Shown: positions 8,792 through 16,430 of the stretch, one piece after another | Numbering within the stretch: position 1 is the stretch's first letter | Layout: every line of letters starts with the position of its first letter | From: Chlorogloeopsis sp. ULAP01 | Lineage (GTDB): Bacteria > Cyanobacteriota > Cyanobacteriia > Cyanobacteriales > Nostocaceae | Assembly (NCBI RefSeq): GCF_030381805.1 | Contig: NZ_JAUDRH010000015.1 | Span: forward strand, 124,001 to 188,000 | Length of the DNA: 64,000 nucleotides | Reading direction: 5' to 3' | Made by a program: the position numbers and the translations under genes | Notes under the pieces: model-generated | The model's input: only the letters and a program-made list of their open reading frames with translations | Databases searched by the model: none | Told to the model about the DNA's origin: nothing

Positions 8792-9829
8792 TCACGAAAT
8801 TCCCATAGACTGCAAAATTCTTTCTCGTTTCTTGCGTGCAATTTCTCTTAAATCAATACTCTTGTCAGTTTCATCAACGATTTCACCCGTTATCACCTCA
8901 AGCACATCTTCTAAGGTAATCACACCAGCAACATTTCCGTATTCATCTACGACTACGGCTAAATGCTGATGGGCTTCAATAAAATCTTTCAACAGTAGAT
9001 CGGCTCTAATTAATTCTGGAACGAAGCGGACTTTCCGAGTTATAGTAACAATTTTTTGGTCATTTTTACCTTCAACAATTGCTGCTAGTAATTCTTGTTT
9101 TAAAGCAAATCCAATAACTTGATCAATCGAGTTATCAATCACAATAATTCGCGTATGCTGTGAGTTGATAATATCTTGTTTTGCCTCTGCTAAAGTCAAA
9201 TCCCCATATAGATATGTCAGTATAATTCGAGGTGTCATCAAATCAGATGCTGTTAAATCGTTTAATCGAAATATCCTTTGGATCATTTCTGCTTCATTGC
9301 TTTCAATTATCCCTTCCTGTTGACCGATATTTGCTAAAAGTTTGATTTCAGCCTCATTTGTTGTTGGTGGCTTTTTACCTTTTGTAAAAGGTGCAGTTAC
9401 AGTTTCTAGAATCCAAACAAGAGGTGTAAAAGCAATCGATAGCGCAGTTACAGGTAATGCGACAAATAAAGCGATTCGTTCTGCGTAGCGTTCACCAACT
9501 GTCTTGGGGATAATTTCACCAAAGACGATAATTAGGAAAGTCAAAACTCCAGAAAACACACCTAGCCAAGCATTTCCCAATACTCTAGTGGCAATATTAC
9601 CTGTAAGAATACTGCCAATGATATTGAAAGTATTATTCAGGATGACAATAGTAGCGATCGGACGATTCATATTTTCACGAATTGCCAAGAGCGCGATCGC
9701 GCTCTGGTGATTTGATTGAGCTAATTGTCTGACTCTGAGTATAGAAACAGAAAACAGCGCCGTTTCTGAACTAGAACAAAGCGCTGAACCGAAAAGAACA
9801 GAAAATATCACAAAAATTAGCTGTAGCAT
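8792..9829 (-). CDS. CNNM-domain / CBS-pair membrane protein (hemolysin C / CorC family)
   Basis: The 345-residue protein begins with a CNNM (DUF21) transmembrane domain of three or four helices, including FVIFSVLFGSALCSSSETAL and the conserved segment VFGEIIPKTVGERYA. A tandem CBS pair follows from about 195 (SDLMTPRIILTYL, HTRIIVIDNS, LAVVVDEYGNVAGVITLEDVLEVITGEIVDE). The usual C-terminal CorC_HlyC transporter-associated domain is absent, as in shorter members. The family is linked to Mg2+/Co2+ or Na+ transport in the cytoplasmic membrane. An 18-bp palindrome centred on HIP1 lies inside the gene at 9688-9705. Confidence 0.88.
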   Translation of the reverse strand: MLQLIFVIFSVLFGSALCSSSETALFSVSILRVRQLAQSNHQSAIALLAIRENMNRPIATIVILNNTFNIIGSILTGNIATRVLGNAWLGVFSGVLTFLIIVFGEIIPKTVGERYAERIALFVALPVTALSIAFTPLVWILETVTAPFTKGKKPPTTNEAEIKLLANIGQQEGIIESNEAEMIQRIFRLNDLTASDLMTPRIILTYLYGDLTLAEAKQDIINSQHTRIIVIDNSIDQVIGFALKQELLAAIVEGKNDQKIVTITRKVRFVPELIRADLLLKDFIEAHQHLAVVVDEYGNVAGVITLEDVLEVITGEIVDETDKSIDLREIARKKRERILQSMGIS

Positions 9830-10137
9830 ATTTTTTCCCAGAAATGGGAAGAGAAAATTGAGGAAATAGACATCAGCAATCCAATTTGATTACTGAATCA
9901 CTCGTAAAAACAAGGGCTAGGGGATAGGGAACAAAAAAGGAAGAATAAGAGTATACTAAGTTTTTTCAAAAATTAAATCCGAATCCTGTATTTACGAATT
10001 GAGCGCTATAAGCTTTATGTGGAGTAGAAGTGTAACTCAAATCTTGTACCTCGCCATTATTACGCTTAGGATTGGAGTTTGAGGTTAATAGCTTAAGTCC
10101 ATTTTAATAGACTGAAAACCTTCGTGAGTAAGTATTT

Positions 10138-10155
10138 AGTCCTCTTGAGAGGACT
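10138..10155. repeat. Perfect palindrome in intergenic region
   Basis: AGTCCTCT, TG, AGAGGACT: two 8-bp arms with a 2-nt centre, about 310 bp downstream (in + coordinates) of the CNNM gene start. It is too far from futA to be its core operator. Confidence 0.5.
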
Positions 10156-10267
10156 GGCGCTGTGAGTTATTTATTTTCTAGTGGTTGTTAACTGCTCGTA
10201 CAAAAAAAAGGGAACTCTTAACTCTAAATTTCTCATTACCATATGCTCTGTATGGTGATGAAAATTA

Positions 10268-10318
10268 GAGGCTGGAGCCTCAATCAATAGCTTTCTCTGG
10301 CTGAAGCCTGGGAAAGAG
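10268..10318. repeat. Dispersed GAGGCT-GG-AGCCTC type repeat
   Basis: GAGGCTGGAGCCTC at 10268-10281 is a perfect 6-bp-arm hairpin, followed by CTGGCTGAAGCCTGGGAAAG. This resembles the widespread Nostocales intergenic repeat built from gaggcagagcctc and cccaggcagagcctggg. The match to that family is from memory and not computed. Confidence 0.4.
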
Positions 10319-10401
10319 GAAAGACAAGGGACAAGAAAATAAAGCGGTTACTTTGAGACAATTTTTTAGTTTGACGAAAATTTGCTTTAGGATTCTTCAA
10401 A

Positions 10402-10429
10402 GATAATTGATATCATTCTCAATAATATC
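10402..10429. promoter_or_regulatory. Candidate Fur box upstream of futA
   Basis: The AT-rich imperfect palindrome around TTGATATCATTCTCAATAAT (10406-10425) resembles the GATAATGATAATCATTATC Fur consensus. It contains ATTCTCAA at 10415-10422, the reverse complement of TTGAGAAT found in two other iron-island sites. It lies 180 bp upstream of the futA start, which suggests iron repression. Confidence 0.5.
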
Positions 10430-10594
10430 AAGCTAAAAGTAAAGTTTTTACAGTAATTAAATGATTATTATAACTGAGTGATAAAGAAAGCCCTCTCCTG
10501 ATACAATAAGTTTTTGGCAATAAAAGCCTCGCGTTTGATAAGAATTATATTCGATTACTTGATTTAGTAGCTTTTTCAAAGCTAAGTTTGAACT

Positions 10595-10600
10595 GGAGGT
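10595..10600 (+). promoter_or_regulatory. Ribosome-binding site that fixes the futA start
   Basis: GGAGGT at 10595-10600 is 8 nt before the ATG at 10609. This supports that start over the in-frame TTG at 10588, which would lie upstream of the binding site. Confidence 0.8.
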
Positions 10601-10608
10601 TATGGTTG

Positions 10609-11685
10609 ATGAAGCGGCGACAGTTTGTCTATTTAACTGGATTAGCCACTGTTAGTGGTGGATTAGCGATCGCTTGTGATGGGAATCAGACTCCTACGGC
10701 TGGTGACGAGGCAACATCCCCACAAGCTACCCCAGCAGGAAACACGGGTGGTGCATTAGAAAAAGAGTTAGTAATTTACTCAGGGCGCAACGAAAAACTA
10801 ATTGGCGAATTAGTTAAACAGTTTGAACAGCAAACTAATACTAAGTTGCAAGTTCGTTATGGTGATACAGCCGAATTGGCAGCAGCAATTTTGGAAGAAG
10901 GAGCAAATAGCCCGGCAGATGTATTTTTTGCTCAAGACGCTGGTGCATTAGGAGCTATCCAAAAAGCTGGTAAAGCTATAGAGTTACCATCCTCAATTCT
11001 GAATCAAGTCGCTCAATCTTACCGTTCACCACAAGGTAGATGGGTAGGTGTAAGTGGCAGAGTACGTGTTGTAGATTACAACACGAATTTAGTGAAGCCA
11101 GCAGAATTGCCAACATCCATCTTTGGCTTTACTGAACCGAAATGGAAAAATAGAATTGGCTGGGCGCCTACAAATGGCTCTTTTCAATCTTTTGTGACTG
11201 CCTTGCGGATTTCTGAAGGAGAGGAACGAGCTAGGAAATGGTTGGAAGGAATAAAAGCCAATAATGCTAAAGTTTATCCCAACAATCTTGCGATCGTAGA
11301 AGCTCTAAGTCGTGGTGAAGTTGGTGTCGGTTTTGTTAATCATTACTATTTAGAGCAATTCAAACAAAAAAATGCTCAAGTTCCTGTACAGCATCATTTT
11401 ACGAATGATGTAGGTTCCTTGGTAAATGTGGCAGGAGTGGCAATTTTAAACACAGCCAAACATCCTAATATTGCTCAAAGATTTGTCGAATTTTTGCTCA
11501 GTAAAAATGGGCAAGACTACTTTGCAAATAAAACTTTTGAATACCCACTCGCTTCAGGAGTTGTTCCCAAAGGAAACTTAAAATCGCTAGATCAACTTCC
11601 CAAGCAAGCTAAAGCAATTGATTTGAGTAACCTCAGCGATCTAGATGCCACACTTAAACTGTTGCAGCAAGTACAAGTCATTTAA
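10609..11685 (+). CDS. futA: Ferric iron ABC transporter substrate-binding protein FutA
   Basis: A 358-residue periplasmic binding protein of the ferric-ion (FutA/FbpA/SfuA) type. The N-terminus MKRRQFVYLTGL with a following LAIAC is both twin-arginine-like and lipobox-like, so an exported, lipid-anchored protein is likely. The mature part begins ELVIYSGRNEKLIGELVKQF, with QVRYGDTAELAAAILEEG and FFAQDAGALGAIQKAG; all are hallmarks of the family. GSFQSFVTALRISEGEE and VGFVNHYYLEQF belong to the second lobe and probably supply iron-ligand tyrosines. It binds Fe3+ for the FutB/FutC permease and ATPase encoded downstream. A remnant paralogue separates it from futB. Confidence 0.93.
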   Translation: MKRRQFVYLTGLATVSGGLAIACDGNQTPTAGDEATSPQATPAGNTGGALEKELVIYSGRNEKLIGELVKQFEQQTNTKLQVRYGDTAELAAAILEEGANSPADVFFAQDAGALGAIQKAGKAIELPSSILNQVAQSYRSPQGRWVGVSGRVRVVDYNTNLVKPAELPTSIFGFTEPKWKNRIGWAPTNGSFQSFVTALRISEGEERARKWLEGIKANNAKVYPNNLAIVEALSRGEVGVGFVNHYYLEQFKQKNAQVPVQHHFTNDVGSLVNVAGVAILNTAKHPNIAQRFVEFLLSKNGQDYFANKTFEYPLASGVVPKGNLKSLDQLPKQAKAIDLSNLSDLDATLKLLQQVQVI

Positions 11686-11831
11686 CTGGTTATTAACTAG
11701 CAGTTGAATGTAAAGATGGAGATACCTAAACTTTTTGAGAAGGTTTATTGCTTGAAATAGTAAGTTAATGGTAAAGGTTGAAAATAAAAAATAATTGCAA
11801 TAAATACCTTTTCAGAAAGTGAGGGTGTGAG

Positions 11832-12086
11832 TTGAAAAAAATGCCATTGGTGAAATTGGCAACAGGTGTGTTGGCATGGATACTCTGCTGGGGAGTAGGG
11901 CTGGCTGTAGAAGTACAGGCAAAGCCTTTGATTGAAAAAGCTAAAAAGGACTTAAATTTGGATATTCAAGTGCGTTACGACGATACAGCAGAATTGGCGA
12001 TCGCACTTTTAGAAGAAGGCAAAAATAGTCGTGCCGATCTATCTTTTGCCCAAGATGCAGGCAGGCAGGAGTATTGTAGGAGTTGA
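11832..12086 (+). pseudogene. Remnant of a second FutA-like gene, internally and terminally deleted
   Basis: The 84-codon frame encodes a signal-peptide-like start (VLAWILCWGVGLAVEVQA), then LNLDIQVRYDDTAELAIALLEEGKN and FAQDAG. It lines up with FutA residues spanning QVRYGDTAELAAAILEEG to FAQDAG. About 40 residues that should follow the signal peptide (ELVIYSGRNE...) are missing, as is everything after FAQDAG, where the frame runs into RQEYCRS and stops. Two deletions explain this. The stop TGA overlaps the TTG start of futB (TTGA at 12083-12086), so the remnant may still act as a leader cistron for futB translation. It cannot encode a working binding protein. Confidence 0.8.
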
Positions 12087-13666
12087 AAGCGGTTCGCCCT
12101 CCATTATTTCTCACACTAGCGGCAGCAATAGTGGCAGTTGCCATTGCCTTGCCATTAGTTTACTTAGTCATTCGCACCGCAGGTATTGGTGGGGAAGAAT
12201 TGTGGCAATTGCTTTCTCGCCCACGCAATCTGATGATTTTTGTCAACAGTGCAGTGATGGCGGCAATTGTAACATTTTTCTCTGCCCTGATTGCCGTACC
12301 ACTAGCATTTTTAACTGTGCGGACAGATTTACCAGGACGGCGCTTGTGGTTATTGTTAACTACGTTGCCCTTAGCAGTACCTAGCTATGTGGGAAGTTTT
12401 ACACTAATTGCGACTTTAGCGCCACGCGGCAGTTTTTTGCAGATATTACTCGAACCTTTAGGCGTTAAAGAGTTGCCTTCTATCTATGGTTGGCCAGGAG
12501 TAATATTAGCAATTACATTATTTACCTATCCCTATATGCTGTTGAGTGTGCGTTCTGGTTTACAAGGTTTAGATCCCTCCTTGGAAGAAGCCGCTCGCGG
12601 TATGGGTTACAACGGCAGAGAAACTTTTTTTCGGGTGATTTTGCCGCAGTTGAATCCATCGGCGATCGCCGGCGGATTATTGGTAGCATTGTATGCCTTG
12701 CGAGATTTTGGCACACCTTCTCTAATGCGGTTTGATGCCTTTACGCGGGCAATTTTTGTGCAGTACAAAGCCAGTTTTAACCGTAACTCAGCAGCCGCTT
12801 TGTCTTTGATGTTAGTAGCGCTAGTGCTGTTGATTTTATGGTTAGAGTATCGAGTGCGATCGCGCGCTGCTTACTACAGTCGTGGCTCTGCTTCTGGGCG
12901 TTCACCAAAAATTGTTAAATTGGGAATTTGGAAATGGCCTGCTTTTGCTTTTTGTGTTTTGATTTGTGGTTTGGGTGTAGCGTTACCAGTCGGTATTACT
13001 TTATTTTGGCTGATTCGGGGATTAAATAGTGGCTATAGTTTTCCCAATTTGCTACCAGCAGTTCTCAATTCAGTTTTAGCAGCAGGACTCGCAGCCGCAG
13101 CTACTATTATATTCGCCTTACCAATCGCCATTCTCTCAGTCCGCTTTCCCAGTCTCATCACTGCGATCATTGAACGCTGTTCTTATATTGGGTTTGGCGT
13201 ACCGGGAATCGTAGTTGCCTTATCGTTGGTTTTTTTTGGTGCCAATTATCTACCACTGCTGTACCAAACTTTACCTATGTTGATATTTGCGTATTTAGTA
13301 TTATTTTTACCGCAGTCAGTTGGTACTGTTCGCAGCTCGCTCTTACAAGTCAATCCCCAAATTGAAGAATCGGCGCGCAGCTTAGGCAGATCGGCTTGGC
13401 AAACACTAACAGAAGTTACTCTACCTTTAGTCCGCCCAGGAGTTTTAAGTGGAGCAGTACTGGTGTTTATAACGGCAATTAAAGAGCTACCCGCAACTAT
13501 GCTATTGGCACCAATTGGCTTTAATACTTTAGCAGTGCAAATCTGGCAAGCAACAGAAAATGTTGATTTTGCCGATGCTGCTGCTGCATCACTCGCTATG
13601 CTGTTAGTTTCCGTCGGTTCTACTTTATTAGTATTATCGCAAGAAAAACTCAATAATAAAACTTAA
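12083..13666 (+). CDS. futB: Ferric iron ABC transporter permease FutB
   Basis: A 527-residue inner-membrane permease with two tandem MetI-type transmembrane domains and about 12 helices, as in FutB/FbpB. Each half has an EAA loop contacting the ATPase: LEEAARGMGYNGRETFFRVILP near residue 170 and IEESARSLGRSAWQTLTEVTLP near 430. The start is the TTG at 12083, because a TAG lies immediately upstream in frame and no ATG occurs before the first helix. AGGAG at 12067-12071 is 11 nt upstream, inside the FutA remnant. With futA and futC it forms a ferric-iron importer of the plasma membrane. Confidence 0.92.
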   Translation: MKAVRPPLFLTLAAAIVAVAIALPLVYLVIRTAGIGGEELWQLLSRPRNLMIFVNSAVMAAIVTFFSALIAVPLAFLTVRTDLPGRRLWLLLTTLPLAVPSYVGSFTLIATLAPRGSFLQILLEPLGVKELPSIYGWPGVILAITLFTYPYMLLSVRSGLQGLDPSLEEAARGMGYNGRETFFRVILPQLNPSAIAGGLLVALYALRDFGTPSLMRFDAFTRAIFVQYKASFNRNSAAALSLMLVALVLLILWLEYRVRSRAAYYSRGSASGRSPKIVKLGIWKWPAFAFCVLICGLGVALPVGITLFWLIRGLNSGYSFPNLLPAVLNSVLAAGLAAAATIIFALPIAILSVRFPSLITAIIERCSYIGFGVPGIVVALSLVFFGANYLPLLYQTLPMLIFAYLVLFLPQSVGTVRSSLLQVNPQIEESARSLGRSAWQTLTEVTLPLVRPGVLSGAVLVFITAIKELPATMLLAPIGFNTLAVQIWQATENVDFADAAAASLAMLLVSVGSTLLVLSQEKLNNKT

Positions 13667-13743
13667 ATTTTAAAATTATAGAAATAAGAAATTTTCTCAT
13701 CTTTGCTCAGAGTGTATTTGCTTGTTTTGACATTATTTTAGTT

Positions 13744-14787
13744 ATGCAAAAAGTAATTCTACGTTTACAGGACGTAACTAAGCAATTTTCTGAAAATACA
13801 GCTCCTGCTGTTAAGAACGTATCTTTGGCATTACAAACAGGAGATGTGTTGGGATTACTCGGCCCATCTGGTTGTGGTAAAACTACACTACTGCGAATCA
13901 TTGGTGGTTTTGAACGTCCACAAACGGGAATGGTAGAAATAGACGGGCAGATAGTTGGCGATCGCACTACTTGGATACCGCCGGAAAAACGTGACATTGG
14001 CATTGTTTTTCAAGATTATGCCTTGTTTCCCCATTTGACAGTTACAGAAAATGTTGCCTTTGGGTTGAAAGGCTATGGTAAACAACAAATACAAAAACGT
14101 GTAGCACAAGCCCTTGCCCTTGTCAGACTCGAAGGCTTTGAAAAACGCTACCCTTACGAACTTTCTGGCGGGCAGCAACAACGCGTTGCCCTCGCCCGCG
14201 CTTTAGCACCCCAACCAAAACTCATGCTCTTGGATGAACCCTTGAGCAATCTTGATATCCAAGTTAGGTTACAGCTGCGAGAAGAAATACGAGATATTCT
14301 CAAAGCTGCGGGGACTTCGGCTATTTTTGTTACCCACGATCAAGAAGAAGCACTGGCTGTGTCTGATATTGTGGGTGTGATGCGGCAGGGGCATTTAGAA
14401 CAAATTGGTACGCCAGAAGAAATTTATACACATCCCGCCTCCCGATTTGTTGCTGAATTTGTCACTCAAGCTAATTTTTTGCCTGCCCGCCGTCAAGGTA
14501 ATTTATGGGAAACAGAAATTGGTTGTTTCGCCGTTAAAGCTAGTCATAGCCATGAAATTGGCGAAATGATGATTCGCCAAGAAGACTTTATCTTAAAGCC
14601 AGCTACGGATGCTCCCGTAGTAATCCGCGCGCGGCGATTTTTAGGACGTGAGTATCGCTATTGTTTGCAAACTCCTTCAGGGAAAGAACTACACGCTCGA
14701 ACAATGATTGATACAGCCATACCCGAAGGAACACGGGTACAATTATCGATTGCAGATGATGCGGTGCGAATTTTTCCAAGTAAATAA
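13744..14787 (+). CDS. futC: Ferric iron ABC transporter ATP-binding protein FutC
   Basis: A 347-residue ABC ATPase. Walker A is GPSGCGKTT (about 40-48), the signature is LSGGQQQR (about 139), Walker B is LMLLDEPLSNLD (about 160) and the switch histidine is in FVTHDQEEAL. A C-terminal TOBE-like domain of about 100 residues follows, as in FbpC/PotA. It energises FutB. The gap to futB is 77 bp, so co-transcription is likely. Confidence 0.93.
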   Translation: MQKVILRLQDVTKQFSENTAPAVKNVSLALQTGDVLGLLGPSGCGKTTLLRIIGGFERPQTGMVEIDGQIVGDRTTWIPPEKRDIGIVFQDYALFPHLTVTENVAFGLKGYGKQQIQKRVAQALALVRLEGFEKRYPYELSGGQQQRVALARALAPQPKLMLLDEPLSNLDIQVRLQLREEIRDILKAAGTSAIFVTHDQEEALAVSDIVGVMRQGHLEQIGTPEEIYTHPASRFVAEFVTQANFLPARRQGNLWETEIGCFAVKASHSHEIGEMMIRQEDFILKPATDAPVVIRARRFLGREYRYCLQTPSGKELHARTMIDTAIPEGTRVQLSIADDAVRIFPSK

Positions 14788-14797
14788 TGGCAAAGTT

Positions 14798-15028
14798 ATG
14801 CCGATGACAAAACCCGCAGATGTCAGCACCAAAAGGTTAATCAGTCTCGCACCCGATAACTGGGTAAGATGGGTAACCCAAATTCCTAACCTTGTAGTCA
14901 GTGAAATTCTCAACTCCGAATTCCAGTGGATTAGCCGAGAAAGTGAGCAGCGCGCCCTTGGGGGTTCCCCCCGTTGTAGCGACTGCGTACACGCGAAGCG
15001 GGTTCTCGTTAGAGTACCCGTAGGGTGA
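14798..15028 (+). pseudogene. N-terminal fragment of an Rpn-type PD-(D/E)XK nuclease ending in a dispersed repeat
   Basis: From ATG 14798 the frame encodes MPMTKPADVSTKRLISLAP and WVTQIPNLVVSEILNSEFQW, the characteristic start of the cyanobacterial Rpn/transposase-type nuclease family (DUF4351-bearing proteins). After ISRESE the frame leaves the family and translates repeat DNA until TGA at 15026. Full members have over 250 residues, so only about 50 remain. The repeat unit at 14981-15029 also occurs at 34851. Whether the repeat caused the truncation or marks a later deletion cannot be told. Confidence 0.65.
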
Positions 15029-15029
15029 C
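14981..15029 (+). repeat. 49-bp dispersed repeat, copy 1
   Basis: Starts GACTGCGTACACGCGAAGCG and ends AGTACCCGTAGGGTGAC. It matches 34851-34899 at 48 of 49 positions by direct reading (T versus A near the end). A diverged reverse-complement relative lies inside nnr near 40788. Confidence 0.9.
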
Positions 15030-15097
15030 GTTTTAATCCGCGTCCAAAATTCCCAAGAATAGGTGGATTTTTCAAGGCTAAAAACAGCTACATAGGT

Positions 15098-16129
15098 TCA
15101 GGGAGTGTTAACTAAGTACTTCTCGATGTCATCCAGCACCGCATGAGCCGCAAGGATATTAAATCCATACCAGACTTTGGAATTCACAAAATACACTTGA
15201 TTTTGCTGCACTGCTTTGAGCTTGAACCATAAGGGTTTCCGTTGAAGTTGTTTTAGAACAGAGCGGTCATTGTCACTATAAGTTGCAATAAAAAGAATAT
15301 CGCTATCAATTTCTGGTAGAGTTTCTTCAGAAATCATAGAATTTGGGATATCCAATATTCCAGATATCGGTTTTAGTAATCCCAGTTCGTCCAAAATTCT
15401 ATTCCCAAAAGTTTTGCGTGTGTAACGGAGTTGACCACCGGAAATATACAAAAGTGATGCTCGAATGGGTTGTTGGCGACTCTCTTTTGTAGAGGCTGCT
15501 CCTTTATGATCTGCCGCAGAACTTACGCTCAATACTTGCTTCAAATTCTGAACATGGTGATCGTAGTCATTTAGAAGTTGAGTGGCTAATTCTGTTTTTT
15601 CAAGCACCCTGGCAACATCTTTGAGGTGTTGCTTCCAATCGCCTTTGGTTTCCATCCAGGGCAAAACTACTGTAGGCGCAATTTGTGACAACTGGTTGTA
15701 GATGCCGTTAAATGTCCCATAAGAAATAACAATAATTAGGTCGGGATGGAGTAATACAACTTGTTCTAAATTGAGTTGTGAGCCGTACATCAGCTCAACT
15801 CCATCTCGTTTTTCCCCAAGGTAAAGCATATTATCTACACTTTCATATTGTAGAAACGCTCCAACAGGTTTGCTATTTAAAGCAAGTAGATGACCAAGGT
15901 CAGTTTGAGACAAAGCTATAATTCGTTGTGGATTCAGAGGGATGCAAGTCTCTCCCCTGATATGCTGTACAACTCGACAGGGAGTTGAGGTTAGTTTAGC
16001 AGTTAGCATTTCGCTACGATCAACAACTGTGCTGCTACAGGCTGAGACGATCGCGACTGTGAGTAGTGATAGGAATAGCCGTTGACTTACGCCCCTCCAT
16101 TCCCGTTTGCAAAGCAGGGAAGCTAGCAT
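15098..16129 (-). CDS. Iron-siderophore ABC transporter substrate-binding lipoprotein (FecB-like)
   Basis: A periplasmic binding protein of the FecB/FhuD class, 343 residues from the preferred ATG at 16129. It begins with a signal peptide ending in a lipobox (VAIVSACSS), then CRVVQHIRGETCIPLNPQRI, where the NPQRIIAL and LLALNSKPVGA segments are typical. HPDLIIVISYG and LSQIAPTVVLPW follow. The frame extends upstream to 16231, but those 34 residues come from a DUF559 relic read in the wrong frame and from a repeat, so they are rejected. It would deliver a ferric siderophore to an inner-membrane permease, which is not encoded nearby. A paralogue is at 20948. Confidence 0.88.
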   Translation of the reverse strand: MLASLLCKREWRGVSQRLFLSLLTVAIVSACSSTVVDRSEMLTAKLTSTPCRVVQHIRGETCIPLNPQRIIALSQTDLGHLLALNSKPVGAFLQYESVDNMLYLGEKRDGVELMYGSQLNLEQVVLLHPDLIIVISYGTFNGIYNQLSQIAPTVVLPWMETKGDWKQHLKDVARVLEKTELATQLLNDYDHHVQNLKQVLSVSSAADHKGAASTKESRQQPIRASLLYISGGQLRYTRKTFGNRILDELGLLKPISGILDIPNSMISEETLPEIDSDILFIATYSDNDRSVLKQLQRKPLWFKLKAVQQNQVYFVNSKVWYGFNILAAHAVLDDIEKYLVNTP

Positions 16130-16159
16130 TGGTTCAAGGCAGCAACTGACGAATCTTCT

Positions 16160-16191
16160 GAGCGACTCTCCAAAGGAGACGCTACGCGATC
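16160..16191. repeat. Short dispersed-type repeat containing a HIP1 site
   Basis: The segment GCGACTCTCCAAAGGAGACG followed by CTACGCGATCGC resembles a repeat frequent in Nostocales genomes. CTCC-AAA-GGAG forms a small hairpin. It joins the DUF559 relic to the lipoprotein gene. Family membership is from memory. Confidence 0.4.
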
Positions 16192-16388
16192 GCCTGTAAT
16201 ACTTCATCCACTTGTTGATCCACCTGTTCATTCGTAAACCTTGCTACACAAATTCCCTTCCCTTCAACAAACAGTTGCCACTGTTGGTCATATTTGGTTT
16301 CTACGGATTTAAAGTGACTATCACCATCAGTTTCAATGTCTAATTTGAGTTCAGGCACTTAGAAGTCAACCACAAACGTACCAGTTTA
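16182..16388 (-). pseudogene. C-terminal remnant of a DUF559 (Vsr-like nuclease) gene
   Basis: On the - strand the frame reads TFVVDF, stop (TAA), VPELKLDIETDGDSHF, QQWQLFVEGKGICVARFTNEQV and ends VLQAIA, stop at 16182. DUF559 proteins read VVDFYCPELKLIIEIDG here, so one nonsense codon and loss of the N-terminal half are evident. The family is related to very-short-patch-repair endonucleases. It lies between the TonB receptor and the siderophore-binding protein genes. Confidence 0.7.
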
Positions 16389-16430
16389 GGTTATTGTCGT
16401 CATTGACAAGGGTTGTAAGGTTGGGGAAAA

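Larger units (their letters stand above)
9830..10608. other. Long intergenic region upstream of futA
   Basis: This 779-bp gap contains no gene I can support. It holds an 18-bp palindrome at 10138-10155, a dispersed GAGGCT...AGCCTC repeat near 10268-10318, a Fur-box-like site at 10402-10429 and the futA ribosome-binding site. The length and structured sequence leave room for a small RNA, but I cannot demonstrate one. Confidence 0.5.

Noticed and set aside
12031..12384. Open frame overlapping the FutA remnant and futB
   Set aside because: The translation is serine- and cysteine-rich without family features, while the futB frame has a continuous permease signature.
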